Assembly: GCA_036346395.1 (NCBI GenBank) | Contig: CM070603.1 | Location: 29,049,045-29,113,044 of the forward strand | Origin: Hsuehochloa calcarea | Lineage: Eukaryota; Streptophyta; Magnoliopsida; Poales; Poaceae | Length of the DNA stretch: 64,000 nt | Reading direction: 5' to 3' | Part shown: in pieces, positions 24,785-35,381 of the stretch | How the letters are laid out: each line of letters starts with the position of its first letter | How positions within the stretch are numbered: the stretch's first letter is position 1 | Notes under the pieces: generated by a model | The model's input: only the letters and a program-made list of their open reading frames with translations | Told to the model about the DNA's origin: nothing | Database searches by the model: none | Made by a program: the position numbers and the translations under genes

Positions 24785-25085
24785 AATTACAACTAAACAC
24801 AAACAACAAATTAATATACAATAATTAACTATGACCCAATTAATTACGACTAATTAAGTACGATTAAATTAGTTACAACTAAATTAATATGAGTAATTCA
24901 ACACCACTAAATTAGTTACGACTGATTAATTAACTAACACTAACTAATTAGGACTAATTAATTAGTACCTAATTAACTATGCCACGAATAATTGCGAAAA
25001 AATGATAACAACTAAATTAACTACCACTAAATAAGCACAGCTAATTAACCACGAGTAATTAACTACGATTAAGTAACTAACTACA
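24785..25085. repeat. AT-rich quasi-periodic block
   Basis: About 300 bp built from variants of ACTAATTAACTACGA, with TTAATTA, AATTAGT and ACGACTAA recurring at roughly 12-20 bp spacing. No long exact unit is maintained. It lies directly upstream of the PMD remnant on the minus strand. Confidence 0.55.
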
Positions 25086-25904
25086 CGGTTCATAAACAAA
25101 ATACGCATGACAAAAAAATACATGCTAATATGGCCACTAATGAGGGTTTTAAATAATTCTTAATCGTCTCTGAAAACGCAATCAAGAGAGTGAGTAAAAA
25201 CGAGAGAACAAGCGAGCGAGTCCAAACGAGAGAACAACGAGTGAGCGAGTGAATTTGAGTTTTGGCAAAGCGTCTCGCCATCGTCTCCTAATTTATACCC
25301 GCTCAAAGTGAACTGCGGCTGACCACGAAGCGACGGGAGGCAATCGGATTCCCTCCCGCACGGTTTGCATGCAGAGTATTTGCATGCATGAACATCCAAG
25401 TCGGTGAGTTGAGAGGGAATAAAGTTGATAGCGAAAACGATAGACAGGGGCTAAAGTTGACAGCAAAAACAGCTGGCGACTCCGGGGTAGGGACAGACGG
25501 ACGAGGGTGACACACGGGTAGCCAGGCGCGTCTGGGCCAGGGGGACACAGGCGAGGCGGCAGCGTGCGCGACACGCATGCAGATGTGGCTCGTCCGGGCC
25601 AGGGACGTGTGGCAGTGCTGCGTCCGGACAACGGGCGCGCAGAAGCCGTGTCCTTTCAAAATAGAAAAAACTTGGCGAATGGAAAACAAGTCAAGCTTGC
25701 GGACAATGTTCTACTCCCTTCGACGAGCGTGGTCCTCCCAGTACTCGGCTCAATGGTTTTTTCAGGCCTGTCCTTGTCCAGAATAAGCACGAGTTTTTGC
25801 TCTTTTGGCACCGTTGGCGCGCGAATTAGCAAATTTAGCCCCTTCATGCAATCAAGAATGAAAATGGTACCTCTGAGACGCACGAACGCGCCACGTGCCC
25901 TAGT

Positions 25905-26100
25905 CTGTGCCCCAGGGGCCCGGACTTACCTCCATTGTGCCCCTGGGGCTGGACACGCCTTCACCATGCCCCAGGGGCCCGAACTTACCTCCGTTGTGCC
26001 CCTGGGGCCGGACACGCCTCCACCATACCCCTAGGGCCGGACTTGCTACGTCTGTGCCCCTAGGGGTCGAACCTCCTCTAGTCCATGAGCCAGGGGCACA
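25905..26100. repeat. Tandem repeat with GCCCCAGGGGC palindromes
   Basis: Two nearly identical units of about 74 bp (from about 25910 and 25970), followed by a shorter degenerate third. Each holds GCCCCAGGGGCC, a GACTTACCTCC-like segment and GTGCCCCTGGGGC, so the two palindromic cores alternate about 35 bp apart. The last unit has CCCTAGGG instead of CCCTGGGG. It lies in the presumed internal region of a minus-strand retroelement. Confidence 0.7.
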
Positions 26101-26200
26101 AACGCCCCCCTCACCCGTGCGTGATTTTTTTAATATTTCGAACGAAAATCCATGATTTCAAGCACACCCCGAATTCTCGTTATACACAGACCTAAAGCCA

Positions 26201-26212
26201 GCTCTGATACCA
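26201..26212 (-). other. Primer-binding site (initiator tRNA-Met)
   Basis: On the minus strand this reads TGGTATCAGAGC, the exact plant initiator-Met PBS, two bases after an LTR end ...GGGTGTTACA. It marks a minus-strand LTR retrotransposon whose internal region runs leftwards towards the PMD remnant. Confidence 0.8.
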
Positions 26213-26214
26213 AC

Positions 26215-28130
26215 TGTAACACCCTAACCCAACACAATTTCCAGAATGTCACCAACTTATGCTAATTACCAATTTGAACATTAATTTACAATAAATTCTA
26301 ACAAGCATATCAAGATTAAAATTCGTCCATAGGTCACAATATGAACATTTAAAGTAATACTAATCAATTAATGAATTTACCAACTAGTCTCAGGCATTAT
26401 TCCAGGAAATAAATAAGTCCATGAATAATGATCTAAATGAAATAACCAATGTCTCTAGATTTATAAGGAATCCCTCCCATGTATGTCGCCATCAACGGTC
26501 TCATAAAATCAACAACAAAGCAAGAGTGAATCCAAAACTTAACAAATACATAATAAAGTCATAAACAACAGTTTATCAACCATAATCAATGTTATCATCA
26601 TCATCTATCTATTTAATGACATTCTCATACTCAAATAAACAAGTCATATTCCATATAGCTAAATTTACACAATTTAACAATTTACTCATATATGTGAATG
26701 CACCATCATGCCCATGCTCATATGCGTCTCAACAACTAATACTGGTATAGCTGAGTGTTCACCCGTCGATAAACCACTCTATCCTTTACTCCCGTGAAGT
26801 CCTCATCGAAGTAGGATTTTATTTAGAACACTTCGGACTAGTCATGTATCTTTCTCACCGACCTCACCGGAATAGTTACATGACTTTCTCACCGACTTGA
26901 CTCGTGCAACTCCTATCATGATGAATGTAAATGATGTAACATTTTTAATTATTCATCAACATAATTCATCTCATTAACTCAATATCATAATCTCAATCAC
27001 CCAATGTCATCAATATAATGTATAAGAATACACATATCATCTAGAATCCTGACGCAATTTCCTACAACTTTCTAGTTATGATGAACTTCTGATTCTACAG
27101 TATTCTCCCCTGTTTCCTTCCTCGAAGACTGTCCCAGAATTTGTTAAGACAGACCACTTTAGAATTTCGTATCTTTAATTCTAAGATTTGAAAGATATGA
27201 ACGATACCAGTTCTGGAACCTACTCAAAATTTTCTAGCTAATTCAAGTTATCACCAAAATTTAATTCTATCATTTACCAGGTGAAAACAGTCCATCTACA
27301 TGATCTCTGTCAACGACGCCTGAATTTTGGACAACGACCTTCCCAAGGCCGTAACTTTTCGCTCGCTACTCCGAATCTAGTGATCTAGACCTTTCTGGAA
27401 AGTTAACAAAATTTTCTACGTCTGTTCTAATGTGACAATACCCTGAATTCGATCTACCTCGAATTTCCCCTGCAAGGTGACGAACTAGGGCATGCTGAAA
27501 ACTAATCTTCACTTAGATAAAACGATCTACAAATCGTACAACCACTAATCCATGAAAATCCTAGGGACTAACATTAGGGTGCAAGGGGAGGAGGTGGTAG
27601 GAGGGGTGGAGGCGTAGGGGATGTGGGGGGTGGCGGCTAGGGTTAGGGCACTACACCATACTACACTACATAACCATATATTTAAATCTATCTAATCCAT
27701 TCAGTTCTAAAAGAAATACATACAAAGTGGATGACCAAACAGACAACACTTCGCTAGATCTCCTCACCCTCTCCTCCTCTCTATTCCCTCCACTCTTTTC
27801 TTTTTCAGAATAAAAGTGAATTTCGTCCGAATTTTGTGAGCCTATTTTAGGGGAAGCTGCGTCGCCATTTGAAATGGCAACATGGACTTACAGGGTCTCT
27901 GTCGTCATTTGGAATAACGATTTGCTCCAAATCGCGTAGGCATTTGAGTTGTTGTCAATCCAAATGGCGATAGGGCCATTTCGCTATTTGGAACGGCGAC
28001 AAAATCCTATTTTGTAATTTTATTAAACAAGCATTTATTTCTATAATTCCACTAAAAATGTATTATTAAAAAAATATTTATTTTCATCCCTAAGCAGGAC
28101 GCTGGTATTTAATACCGGCCAAGTAGTTTA
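26215..28130 (-). repeat. 5' LTR of a minus-strand retrotransposon (right limit not fixed)
   Basis: On the plus strand the LTR begins TGTAACACCC directly beside the PBS. It has no coding potential. A TATA-like stretch on the minus strand near 27680 precedes a C-rich leader-like segment (27560-27660), consistent with a promoter. The right limit is arbitrary: no matching TG terminus or target duplication was found. Confidence 0.55.
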
Positions 28131-28559
28131 GTTGGACGTGGGCCTCACCTCGTCCGCCATATATTACGGCCCAGGTAGTTAATTAGAATGGGCACCATGA
28201 AATCCTTTGTATGCAATAGTAATCAAATAATGGCTGACCTACATGAGCATTAAAATGAACTTTCTCAGTGCACTTCAATCTCTTCTGATAATTCCAAGTC
28301 CCAAAATAGTTCTAACCTCAAAGTTAAGGTATTCCCAAATATTATGAATAAAGTAAGATGCACAGTTGGCATACCTAAACTCCCACCAAGTTATATTCCA
28401 GATCTTGTCTTTTTGGATTTGATGAGCAAACCAAGTTTGCAGGCAAGAAACCAATCTGTTCAATTCTGTTCCTCTCTTAAGTTCTTTTGTTATTCATGGT
28501 AAGGCGGTACTAAGAGTAAGTTGTCAGTTTGTCACTACACGTACAATAGGTTACATGAT

Positions 28560-29035
28560 ATCTACTGCTACCCATGGTAGCCTTTTTCAACATTTTTCTT
28601 TTTGATAGTTTCATGAATGGACAATACCAAGAATCAATTCCTGCTATTGTATAATAGTTTTCGCTATACCAAGTAACCAAGGAAGCCTTTTCAAAATCTC
28701 ACAATTTTTCTTAATTCCTTGATAAGGTAGTAAGACAAGATTAGGAATCAGTTATAGTTACATGCACAAAAACTTCCACAATAGCTAATGCCAACCATGA
28801 TAGCTTTTAGACAATGTCATTATTCCAGTACCATGATACGACAAACAATAGGAATCAATTATAGCTACAAGCACGAAAGCTTCACAATAGGTATTGCCAG
28901 CCATGATAGTTTTTAAGGACCTTGGCGTTGTTGTAGTTTCATGATAAGACAAACAATAGGAACCAATTGTAGCTGCATGCAGAATAGATTCATTTGTATC
29001 TACTGCTACCTTGATAGGTTCTATGGGACCTACCA
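28560..29035. repeat. Diverged tandem repeat, about 118 bp, three or more units
   Basis: Successive units share the order GACAAACAATAGGAATCAAT, TATAGCTACA, a CACAATAG segment and GCCAGCCATGATAG followed by a T-run. The clearest copies start near 28730, 28847 and 28948, with a more diverged one near 28600. No open frame is conserved across units. Confidence 0.65.
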
Positions 29036-30173
29036 TGACACAGCGTAAATTGTCCTTTCATTACCACAGTCCATAAGGTCATAAGCACTCGGGTCAACAA
29101 ACTACCAATGGTGATCGAGAGAAAATGCCTAGCTGCATGTAACCAAAAGGTTTAAGACATTTAACATCTCCATCGTGGTAAACGACCAAACATGGTTTGT
29201 AACTTTGTTTACACAAAGGTACGAAAATGCTGGAGAAAACAAGCTACCTGCAGCTGTCAGATTTAGATTATGGCCACTCACAGCTTGCGCTGCCTAGTAT
29301 AGTCATCTACCCTCTACACTATACAGGTGTCCATGGAGGGAAATTCTGACGCTCGCTTTTCCAGGAGCATTTTACTGAATGTATGGAAGAAAATAACCCA
29401 AAATCCTGACCTTTTATGTCATCCGTCAAATAAATAACCAAAAAGATCAGCAACTGGTGGTTGTCTGAAATTATCACTGCAGAAATGCAAGAGAGTTGGA
29501 TGACTGGAAATGTTTGAACTGCTTGTTCACAGTAACTGTTCCAGTTTTCCGATTGATGGAGCTTGGTGTAAATATATATATACTGCCTCCAGGTTCCTCC
29601 TATCTCCAGCTAAATAGGTCAACATCGAATACATTTTAAAATTCTTTCCTTATCGATGAAATGGACCATTTTGGAATATTATTGTAATAAAGCAAGTGAT
29701 TACCTTAAGTATGTCGTTGGTGATACACCGCATTTAGGAGTATTCTCTGGCAACCGAAATTAGCAAAGCTCCAAAACAGCCTAGAATCTAGATAGCTGTG
29801 GGAGTCTGCAAGCATAACAACACGTGACATTAGTAGAGAACTAGAGATATAGTTTTAGGTAATCTACCTACAAGAGAATAACTTCCGATATAAATTTTCA
29901 AAAAATCACAGTATGTCCTTTGAACATATATGAGTTTGTTAAAGTAGATTGAAGAAAACAGATTTTAGCAGCGGCAAGATTATATGGAGTGCTAATAAGA
30001 TCTCATGGCGGTTCTTTGCAGCAAATATTTTCTGACCTTGTGTAGTGATCTAAACTCAGAAAGAGCAGAGCACAATATATATTTTATTCACTCCTCTCAA
30101 TCTATTAAATGGTTCATTTCCTATCCTGCTATCCACGGTATTGGCATGAAAACAGCTCTCCCTATCAGCAAAG
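29036..30173. other. Intergenic, nothing recognised
   Basis: AT-rich sequence without credible genes. Before the retrotransposon at 30174 inserted, its right end would have adjoined the 3' end of the PPR gene now at 35382. Confidence 0.4.
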
Positions 30174-30547
30174 TGTTATGTGGGGCCAGTACTACAGCCG
30201 GCGGCAACGACATCAGGCGGCGGGTCCACCTGACACGTCCGCATGAAATACGTCCCCGAGACTTCCTTTAAATAATTTCAGTTCTTTGGAAAGTCGATCC
30301 TTAAGATCGCATTTATTCTACCAAGAGATCCTTTCGATGTCTTAGTTTAGAAAGAGATCCTTTCGATCTCCTTATCTGTAAGAGATCGTTTCGATCTGCA
30401 TCTTTATCTGTAACACCTCTATTTAAAGAGAGATGACCTTTGCTTAGAAATCAATAAAGAAATTAAGAAGTCTCCTCTCCCACCTCCTTCTCTACTCCCT
30501 CTCCCTCCTGCTGGCCGGCGGCAAGAACCCTAGGGTTCTCGCTCGCA
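30174..30547 (+). repeat. 5' LTR of the Ty3/gypsy element
   Basis: Starts TGTTATGTGG and ends GCTCGCA. It holds several copies of GAGATCCTTTCGATCT-like sequence and a TATTTAAAGAG TATA-like box near 30420. It differs from the 3' LTR at many sites, so the insertion is not recent. Confidence 0.85.
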
Positions 30548-30550
30548 ACT

Positions 30551-30562
30551 TGGTATCAGAGA
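30551..30562 (+). other. PBS of the Ty3/gypsy element
   Basis: TGGTATCAGAGA, complementary to the 3' end of initiator tRNA-Met apart from the last base, three bases after the 5' LTR. Confidence 0.8.
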
Positions 30563-31692
30563 TGCCAGGCTCTGATTCCAGGGATGACACTGCCTCCACC
30601 TTGGCGACAATCTTGCAGACACTCGGAGCTATGCAAAATCAGATCGCGGAAGGCATGCAACAAACATCTGATCAACAAGCACAGATTGTGGATTTGGCTC
30701 GACAAGGCGTCGTCAACAATGCACACCTCACAACCATCGAGAAGAAATCCGGTGATGGCCTTGCACCCTTGACCGGGCTCCTCCCTTGCCCACCCGCCAC
30801 CGCATCACCTTCATCACCGCCACCATCAACCCTTCCCACCACCGCCATGCTCTACACAATCCCTCCCACCATCTCTACACCCGAAGTCGCCACATCCCAC
30901 CATTGCTTCCACCCCCACTTCATACCACCCGCAACCCTAACCGTGCCTCCCACATATGCCGCACCACCACCACTGCCAACCGCCACAACCCAATCAAACA
31001 CCTCTGCATCCGATGTTCCCCGCTACCATAAACTGGAGTTCCCAACCTACGATGGCGAAGACGACCCATTGGCATGGTTGAACAGATGCTAACAGTTTTT
31101 CCGTGGCCAACGTACTCATGAGGCTAACAAAGTATGGCTCGCTTCATACCATCTCATCAATACCGCTCAACAGTGGTACTATCAATTGGAGCGTGATGAA
31201 GGAACGCCATCCTGGCCGCAATTCATAGAGTTTTGTCACCTCCGCTTTGGGCCTCCCATCCGAAGCAACCCCTGGCGAATTAGCCCGACTACGACATGAG
31301 GGTTGATCAAAGAATTTCGGGAAAAATTACTGGCTCTTCTTTGCCGTGTCGATGCTCTCAACACTTGTCAACAGGTCCGGCTCTTCACATCCGGCCTCAA
31401 CGACCTTCTCCGCACGGACGTCGAGCTCCAACAACCGGCGAACCTCCAAGTCGCCATGAGTCTTGCTGCCCATGCTTACGAAAAGCACACGCAGCTCACA
31501 GCCGACATCACCTCCAGGCTGTCCACACCGGGCCGACCGTCGTGGCGTCCTCCGAACCGGCCGTCCATCCCGCTCCCTACCGACCCACGACCGCCCAACG
31601 GCATGACCAGTACCATAGGTCCCGCCGCACGACAGTGGCCTCCCGGTCGTTTCGACACCTCACTCGACCAAGCTCGCCGATCGACACGCTAA
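30562..31692 (+). pseudogene. gag of the Ty3/gypsy element, broken
   Basis: The open frame starts at ATG 30562 and has a coiled N-terminus and a Pro/Ser/Thr-rich linker, followed by LEFPTYDGEDDPLAWLNRC, the start of the retrotransposon gag domain. A TAA at 31090-31092 interrupts it; gag-like sequence (QQWYYQLERDEGTPSWPQF) continues in the same frame and then shifts frame near 31280. The continuation to 31692 reads KLLALLCRVDALNTCQQVRLF-type gag sequence. Confidence 0.75.
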
Positions 31693-31869
31693 AGGACTGG
31701 GCTACAATTGCGATGACAAATTTGTTGTCGACCACCGCTGCAAGCAACTGTTCATCATGTACATCGACATGGGCACCGAACCGGTGGTTCTAGACAACGA
31801 CATTGATCAGGATCCCAACATCTCGCTCAATGCCCTTACGAGGATCCAATCAGGCAAGTAGGCGACACC

Positions 31870-34800
31870 ATGCAATTGCGAGTCCAGCTGGGCACTCACG
31901 AGTTCACCGCCCTTGTCGACTCCGGATCTACCCACAATTTTTTCAGCACAGCTACGGTTCAGACCGCGGGGATGACCCTGTCTCCCCGACAACACCTTAT
32001 CATCACTGTGGCCAACGGCGAACGCCTCCCATGCGTCGGCGTCTGCCTCGTCCTCCTGCTTCATGTGGACAATGAAGCCTTTCGCATCGACGGTTATGCC
32101 ATCACGTTGGATGGGTTTGATGTCGTCTTGGGCGTCCAATGGTTGCGCACTTTGGGTCCCATTCTCCGGAATTTCAATTTGCTGAGCTAACCATGTCTTT
32201 CTGGCACGACGATCACCGCGTCACGTGGCACGGTGTCCCAGCCCCTCACCGCTCGTGCACGTTGGCTTGCGTCGGCCAGGATCTCCTCGGTGATCTGCTA
32301 GATGACTTCACCGACCTATTCACTGAGCCACGCGATCTCTCGCCGATGCGCTCTCGGGACCACGACATTCACCGCGGTGAGCGACACCGATCTCGATTGA
32401 CCATACCGCTACCGCGCAATCTCAGGGCGAGTGGGCGCGGTGTACCACCATGTTGGACCAAGGCATCATCAAGCGCAGTACATCCTCCTACTCTTCACCA
32501 GTACTTCTCGTCAAGAAGCATGATGCACTCAATACGCTCACCGTTAAGGATAAATTCCCAATTCTCATGGTTGACAAGCTGTTGGACGAGTTGAACGACG
32601 TCCGCTTCTTCATCAAACTAGACCTCCACTCCGGGTACCATCAGGTGCTCATGCACCCGGATGACATCACCAAGACGGCATTCCGCAGCCACGAAAGACT
32701 TTTCGAGTTCCTCGTCATGCCATTCGGATTGAAGAATGCACAGGCCACGTTCCAAGCCTTGATGAATGAGATTCTCCGACCGTTCCTACACCGATTCGTC
32801 CTTGTGTTCTTCGACGACATCTTGATTTACAGTTCATCCTGGTTAGATCATCTTCGCCACGTTCGTGCGGTGTTGTTTCTTCCTTGGTAGCATCATCTCT
32901 TCTTGAAGAAGTCCAAATGCATCTTTGGTGCTTCTTCCGTGACTTACTTAGGACACGTAATCTCCATGGATTGCGTGGCCATGGATCCGGCCAAGGTACA
33001 AGTAGTCACCGAGTGGCCAGCGTTGCATATGACCAAGGCGCTCCGCGAATTATTGGGCCTTGCAGGGTACCACCGCAAGTTTATCCGCGACTTCGGCACG
33101 ATTGCGGCACCCCTCACTAAGATACTCAAGGAGGCTTTCGGTTGGTCACCAGAAGCGGAAATGGCTTTTCAGGCACTTAAGGTGGCCTTGTCAACGGCTT
33201 CGATATTACATATGTTGAACTTCTCCAAGGCATTCCTCGTGGAATATGACGCCTCGAGCTCTGGCTTCGGCGTCGTGCTGCACCAAGGCGACGGACCCAT
33301 TGCCTTCTTTAGCAAACCCATCGCTCCACGCCATGCCAAGTTGGCCGCCTATGAATGCGAATTGATTGGACTGCATTGGCGACCATATCTTTGGGGCCGT
33401 CCTTTTGGGGTTCACATGGATCACTACAGCCTCAAGTACTTACTCGATCAAAGGTTGTCCACAATTCCACAACACCATTGAGTTAGCAAACTGTTTGGTT
33501 TCGATTTTTCAGTGGAATTTCGGCTGGTGTGCTTCAACACAGTGGCTGACGCACTATCTAGGCGTGACAGTATGACCGGTGAGCTCCTCGCCCTTTCGGC
33601 CGCCAGCTTCGACATCTTCGCTGACCTTCGTCATGAGATGACCGCCGACGCCGAGCTCACCGCCATCGTCGCCAAAATCGCAGACGGCTCGCTTGGTGCA
33701 CCATGGGGCCTGCTTTATGGTCTCATCACATTTGGTGGTCGGGTCTACGTCACACCGTCCTCACCACACCTGTCGGCCATCTTGGAAGCTGCTCACAGCC
33801 TATCTCACGAAGGCGTGCAAAAGACACTTCATCGCCTACGCCGCGACTTCCATGTGTCGGGGGCCCGTACCGTTGTCCAAGACTTTGTGTGTACCTGTCT
33901 TATTTTCAGAAGAACAAGACTAAGCATCTTCATCCGGTCGGCCTCCTCCAACCCCTGGACGTTCTATTCCAGTCTTGGTCAGACATTGTCATGGATTTTA
34001 TCGAGGGTTTGCCCAAGGTACATGGGAAATTAGTCATTCTCCCTTCATTGATCACTTCTCCAAATATGTGCATTTCGTTCCCTTGGCGCATCCGTACACA
34101 GCTAGCTCGAGGCTCGAGCTTTCTTCGACAATATTGTGAAGCTACATGGTATCCCAACCTCCATCGTCAGTGATCAGGATACTATTTTTACTAGACTTTT
34201 GGCAAGAGATGTTTCGTTTGGCAGCCGTTCGCCTCAAAATGAGCTCCTCTTACCATCCTTAGTCTGATGGGAAAACCGAGGCAGTCGATAAGGTTATTGC
34301 TATGTATTTACAGTGCCTCACAGGAAATCGTCCCCGCCAGTGGCTTGATTGGCTTCCCTGGGCAGAATATAGCTACAACACCGCCTTCCACTCCCCTCTC
34401 AAGACGACACCGTTCCAAGTGGTGTATGGCCGAGATCCTCCGTCCCTCCACGACGCCCATGTCCAGGCTATGGACATGACTCTTCTCAACCATGATGAGC
34501 TTCTTCGCGACATTCGGGAACGGCTTTTACAGACCTAGCAGCATGCCAAGCAATACTATGACCTAAATCATCATGAGGTGGTTTTTGATATCGACTCTTG
34601 GGTTTGGTTGCGCCTTCTCCATCACCATGCTTCATCCCTCGGTAGCTCCACCAAAGTAAAGCTTGCTCCGCGTTATTACGGTCCTTACAAAATAGTGGAG
34701 AAAATCGGCTCCGTCGCATATCGAGTTGCTTTGCCTCCAGTGCCCGTCTCCACGACGTCTTTCATGTCGGCCTCTTGAAGAAATACCACGACATACCACC
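31870..34800 (+). pseudogene. pol of the Ty3/gypsy element (PR-RT-RNaseH-INT-chromodomain), broken
   Basis: The protease lies at 31870-32190 with LVDSGSTHNFF (DSG catalytic motif). RT runs 32450-32890 and continues after a stop from 32903, with KLDLHSGYHQ, MPFGLKNAQATFQ and FFDDILIYS (the catalytic DD). RNase H follows to 33481 (LVEYDASSSGFGVVL). Integrase remnants at 33512-34540 include SHEGVQKTLHRLRRDF and GLLQPLDVLFQSWSDIVMDF, and the C-terminal part ends with YYGPYKIVEKIGSVAYRVAL and a chromodomain-like tail. At least five stops or frame changes separate these segments. Confidence 0.85.
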
Positions 34801-35001
34801 TTCTGTTCCGCCGCTCTTCCTGATGTGTAGCATGGTTGTGTGGTTCCTACTCCCTCGGTCATTCTCAAGACTAGTTTATGATGCAGCATTCGTCATGTCC
34901 TTGTTCAGTGGTAGTGTACGTCTGCAACAGACGCTTCATGGGTTCCATTACATGAGTTCAACACACAATATCCAGATTTTCAGCTCATAGACGAGCTGCT
35001 T

Positions 35002-35018
35002 CACGAGGAGGGGAGAGA
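35002..35018 (+). other. Polypurine tract of the Ty3/gypsy element
   Basis: CACGAGGAGGGGAGAGA lies directly before the 3' LTR and would prime plus-strand synthesis. Confidence 0.75.
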
Positions 35019-35348
35019 TGTTATGTGGGGCTAGTACTACATCCGGCGGCGGCGACCTCAGGCGGTGGGTCCACCTGACGCGTCCGCATGAGATACGTCC
35101 CCGTGACTTCCTTTAAATAATTTCAGTTCTTTTGAAAGTCGATCATTAATATTGCATTTAGTTTAGCAAGAGATCCTTTCGATCTCCTTATCTGTAAGAG
35201 ATCTTTTCGATCTCCATCTTTATCTGTAACACCTCTATTTAAAGAGAGGTGAGCTTTGCTTAGAAATCAAGAAAGAAATTAAGAACTCTCCTCTCCTACC
35301 TCCTTCTCTACTCCCTCTCCCTCCTGCTGGCTGACGGCAGCAAGAACA
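35019..35348 (+). repeat. 3' LTR of the Ty3/gypsy element
   Basis: Begins TGTTATGTGG and ends CAAGAACA. Compared with the 5' LTR it lacks a short segment (CCCTAGGGTTCTCGCTCG) near its end and also a stretch in the AGATCCTTTCGAT repeats, which explains 330 versus 374 bp. Confidence 0.85.
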
Positions 35349-35381
35349 CAAAGCAACATGAACAATATAGCATCATATCTT

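Larger units (their letters stand above)
30174..35348 (+). mobile_element. Ty3/gypsy LTR retrotransposon (chromovirus-type), complete but decayed
   Basis: A 5175-bp element flanked by perfect 5-bp duplications CAAAG (30169-30173 and 35349-35353). LTRs occupy 30174-30547 and 35019-35348, followed by a PBS and preceded by a polypurine tract. The internal order gag, protease, reverse transcriptase, RNase H, integrase defines Ty3/gypsy. A C-terminal chromodomain-like stretch near 34740-34800, the short LTRs and the small size suggest the Reina-like chromovirus group (inference). Premature stops and frameshifts run through every domain, so it cannot be autonomous. The right end is about 30 bp from the stop codon of the PPR gene. 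Confidence 0.92.

Noticed and set aside
24785..25085. Possible CRISPR-like array
   Set aside because: Units are not exact, spacers are not distinct, and this is a plant nuclear context; it is a low-complexity block.
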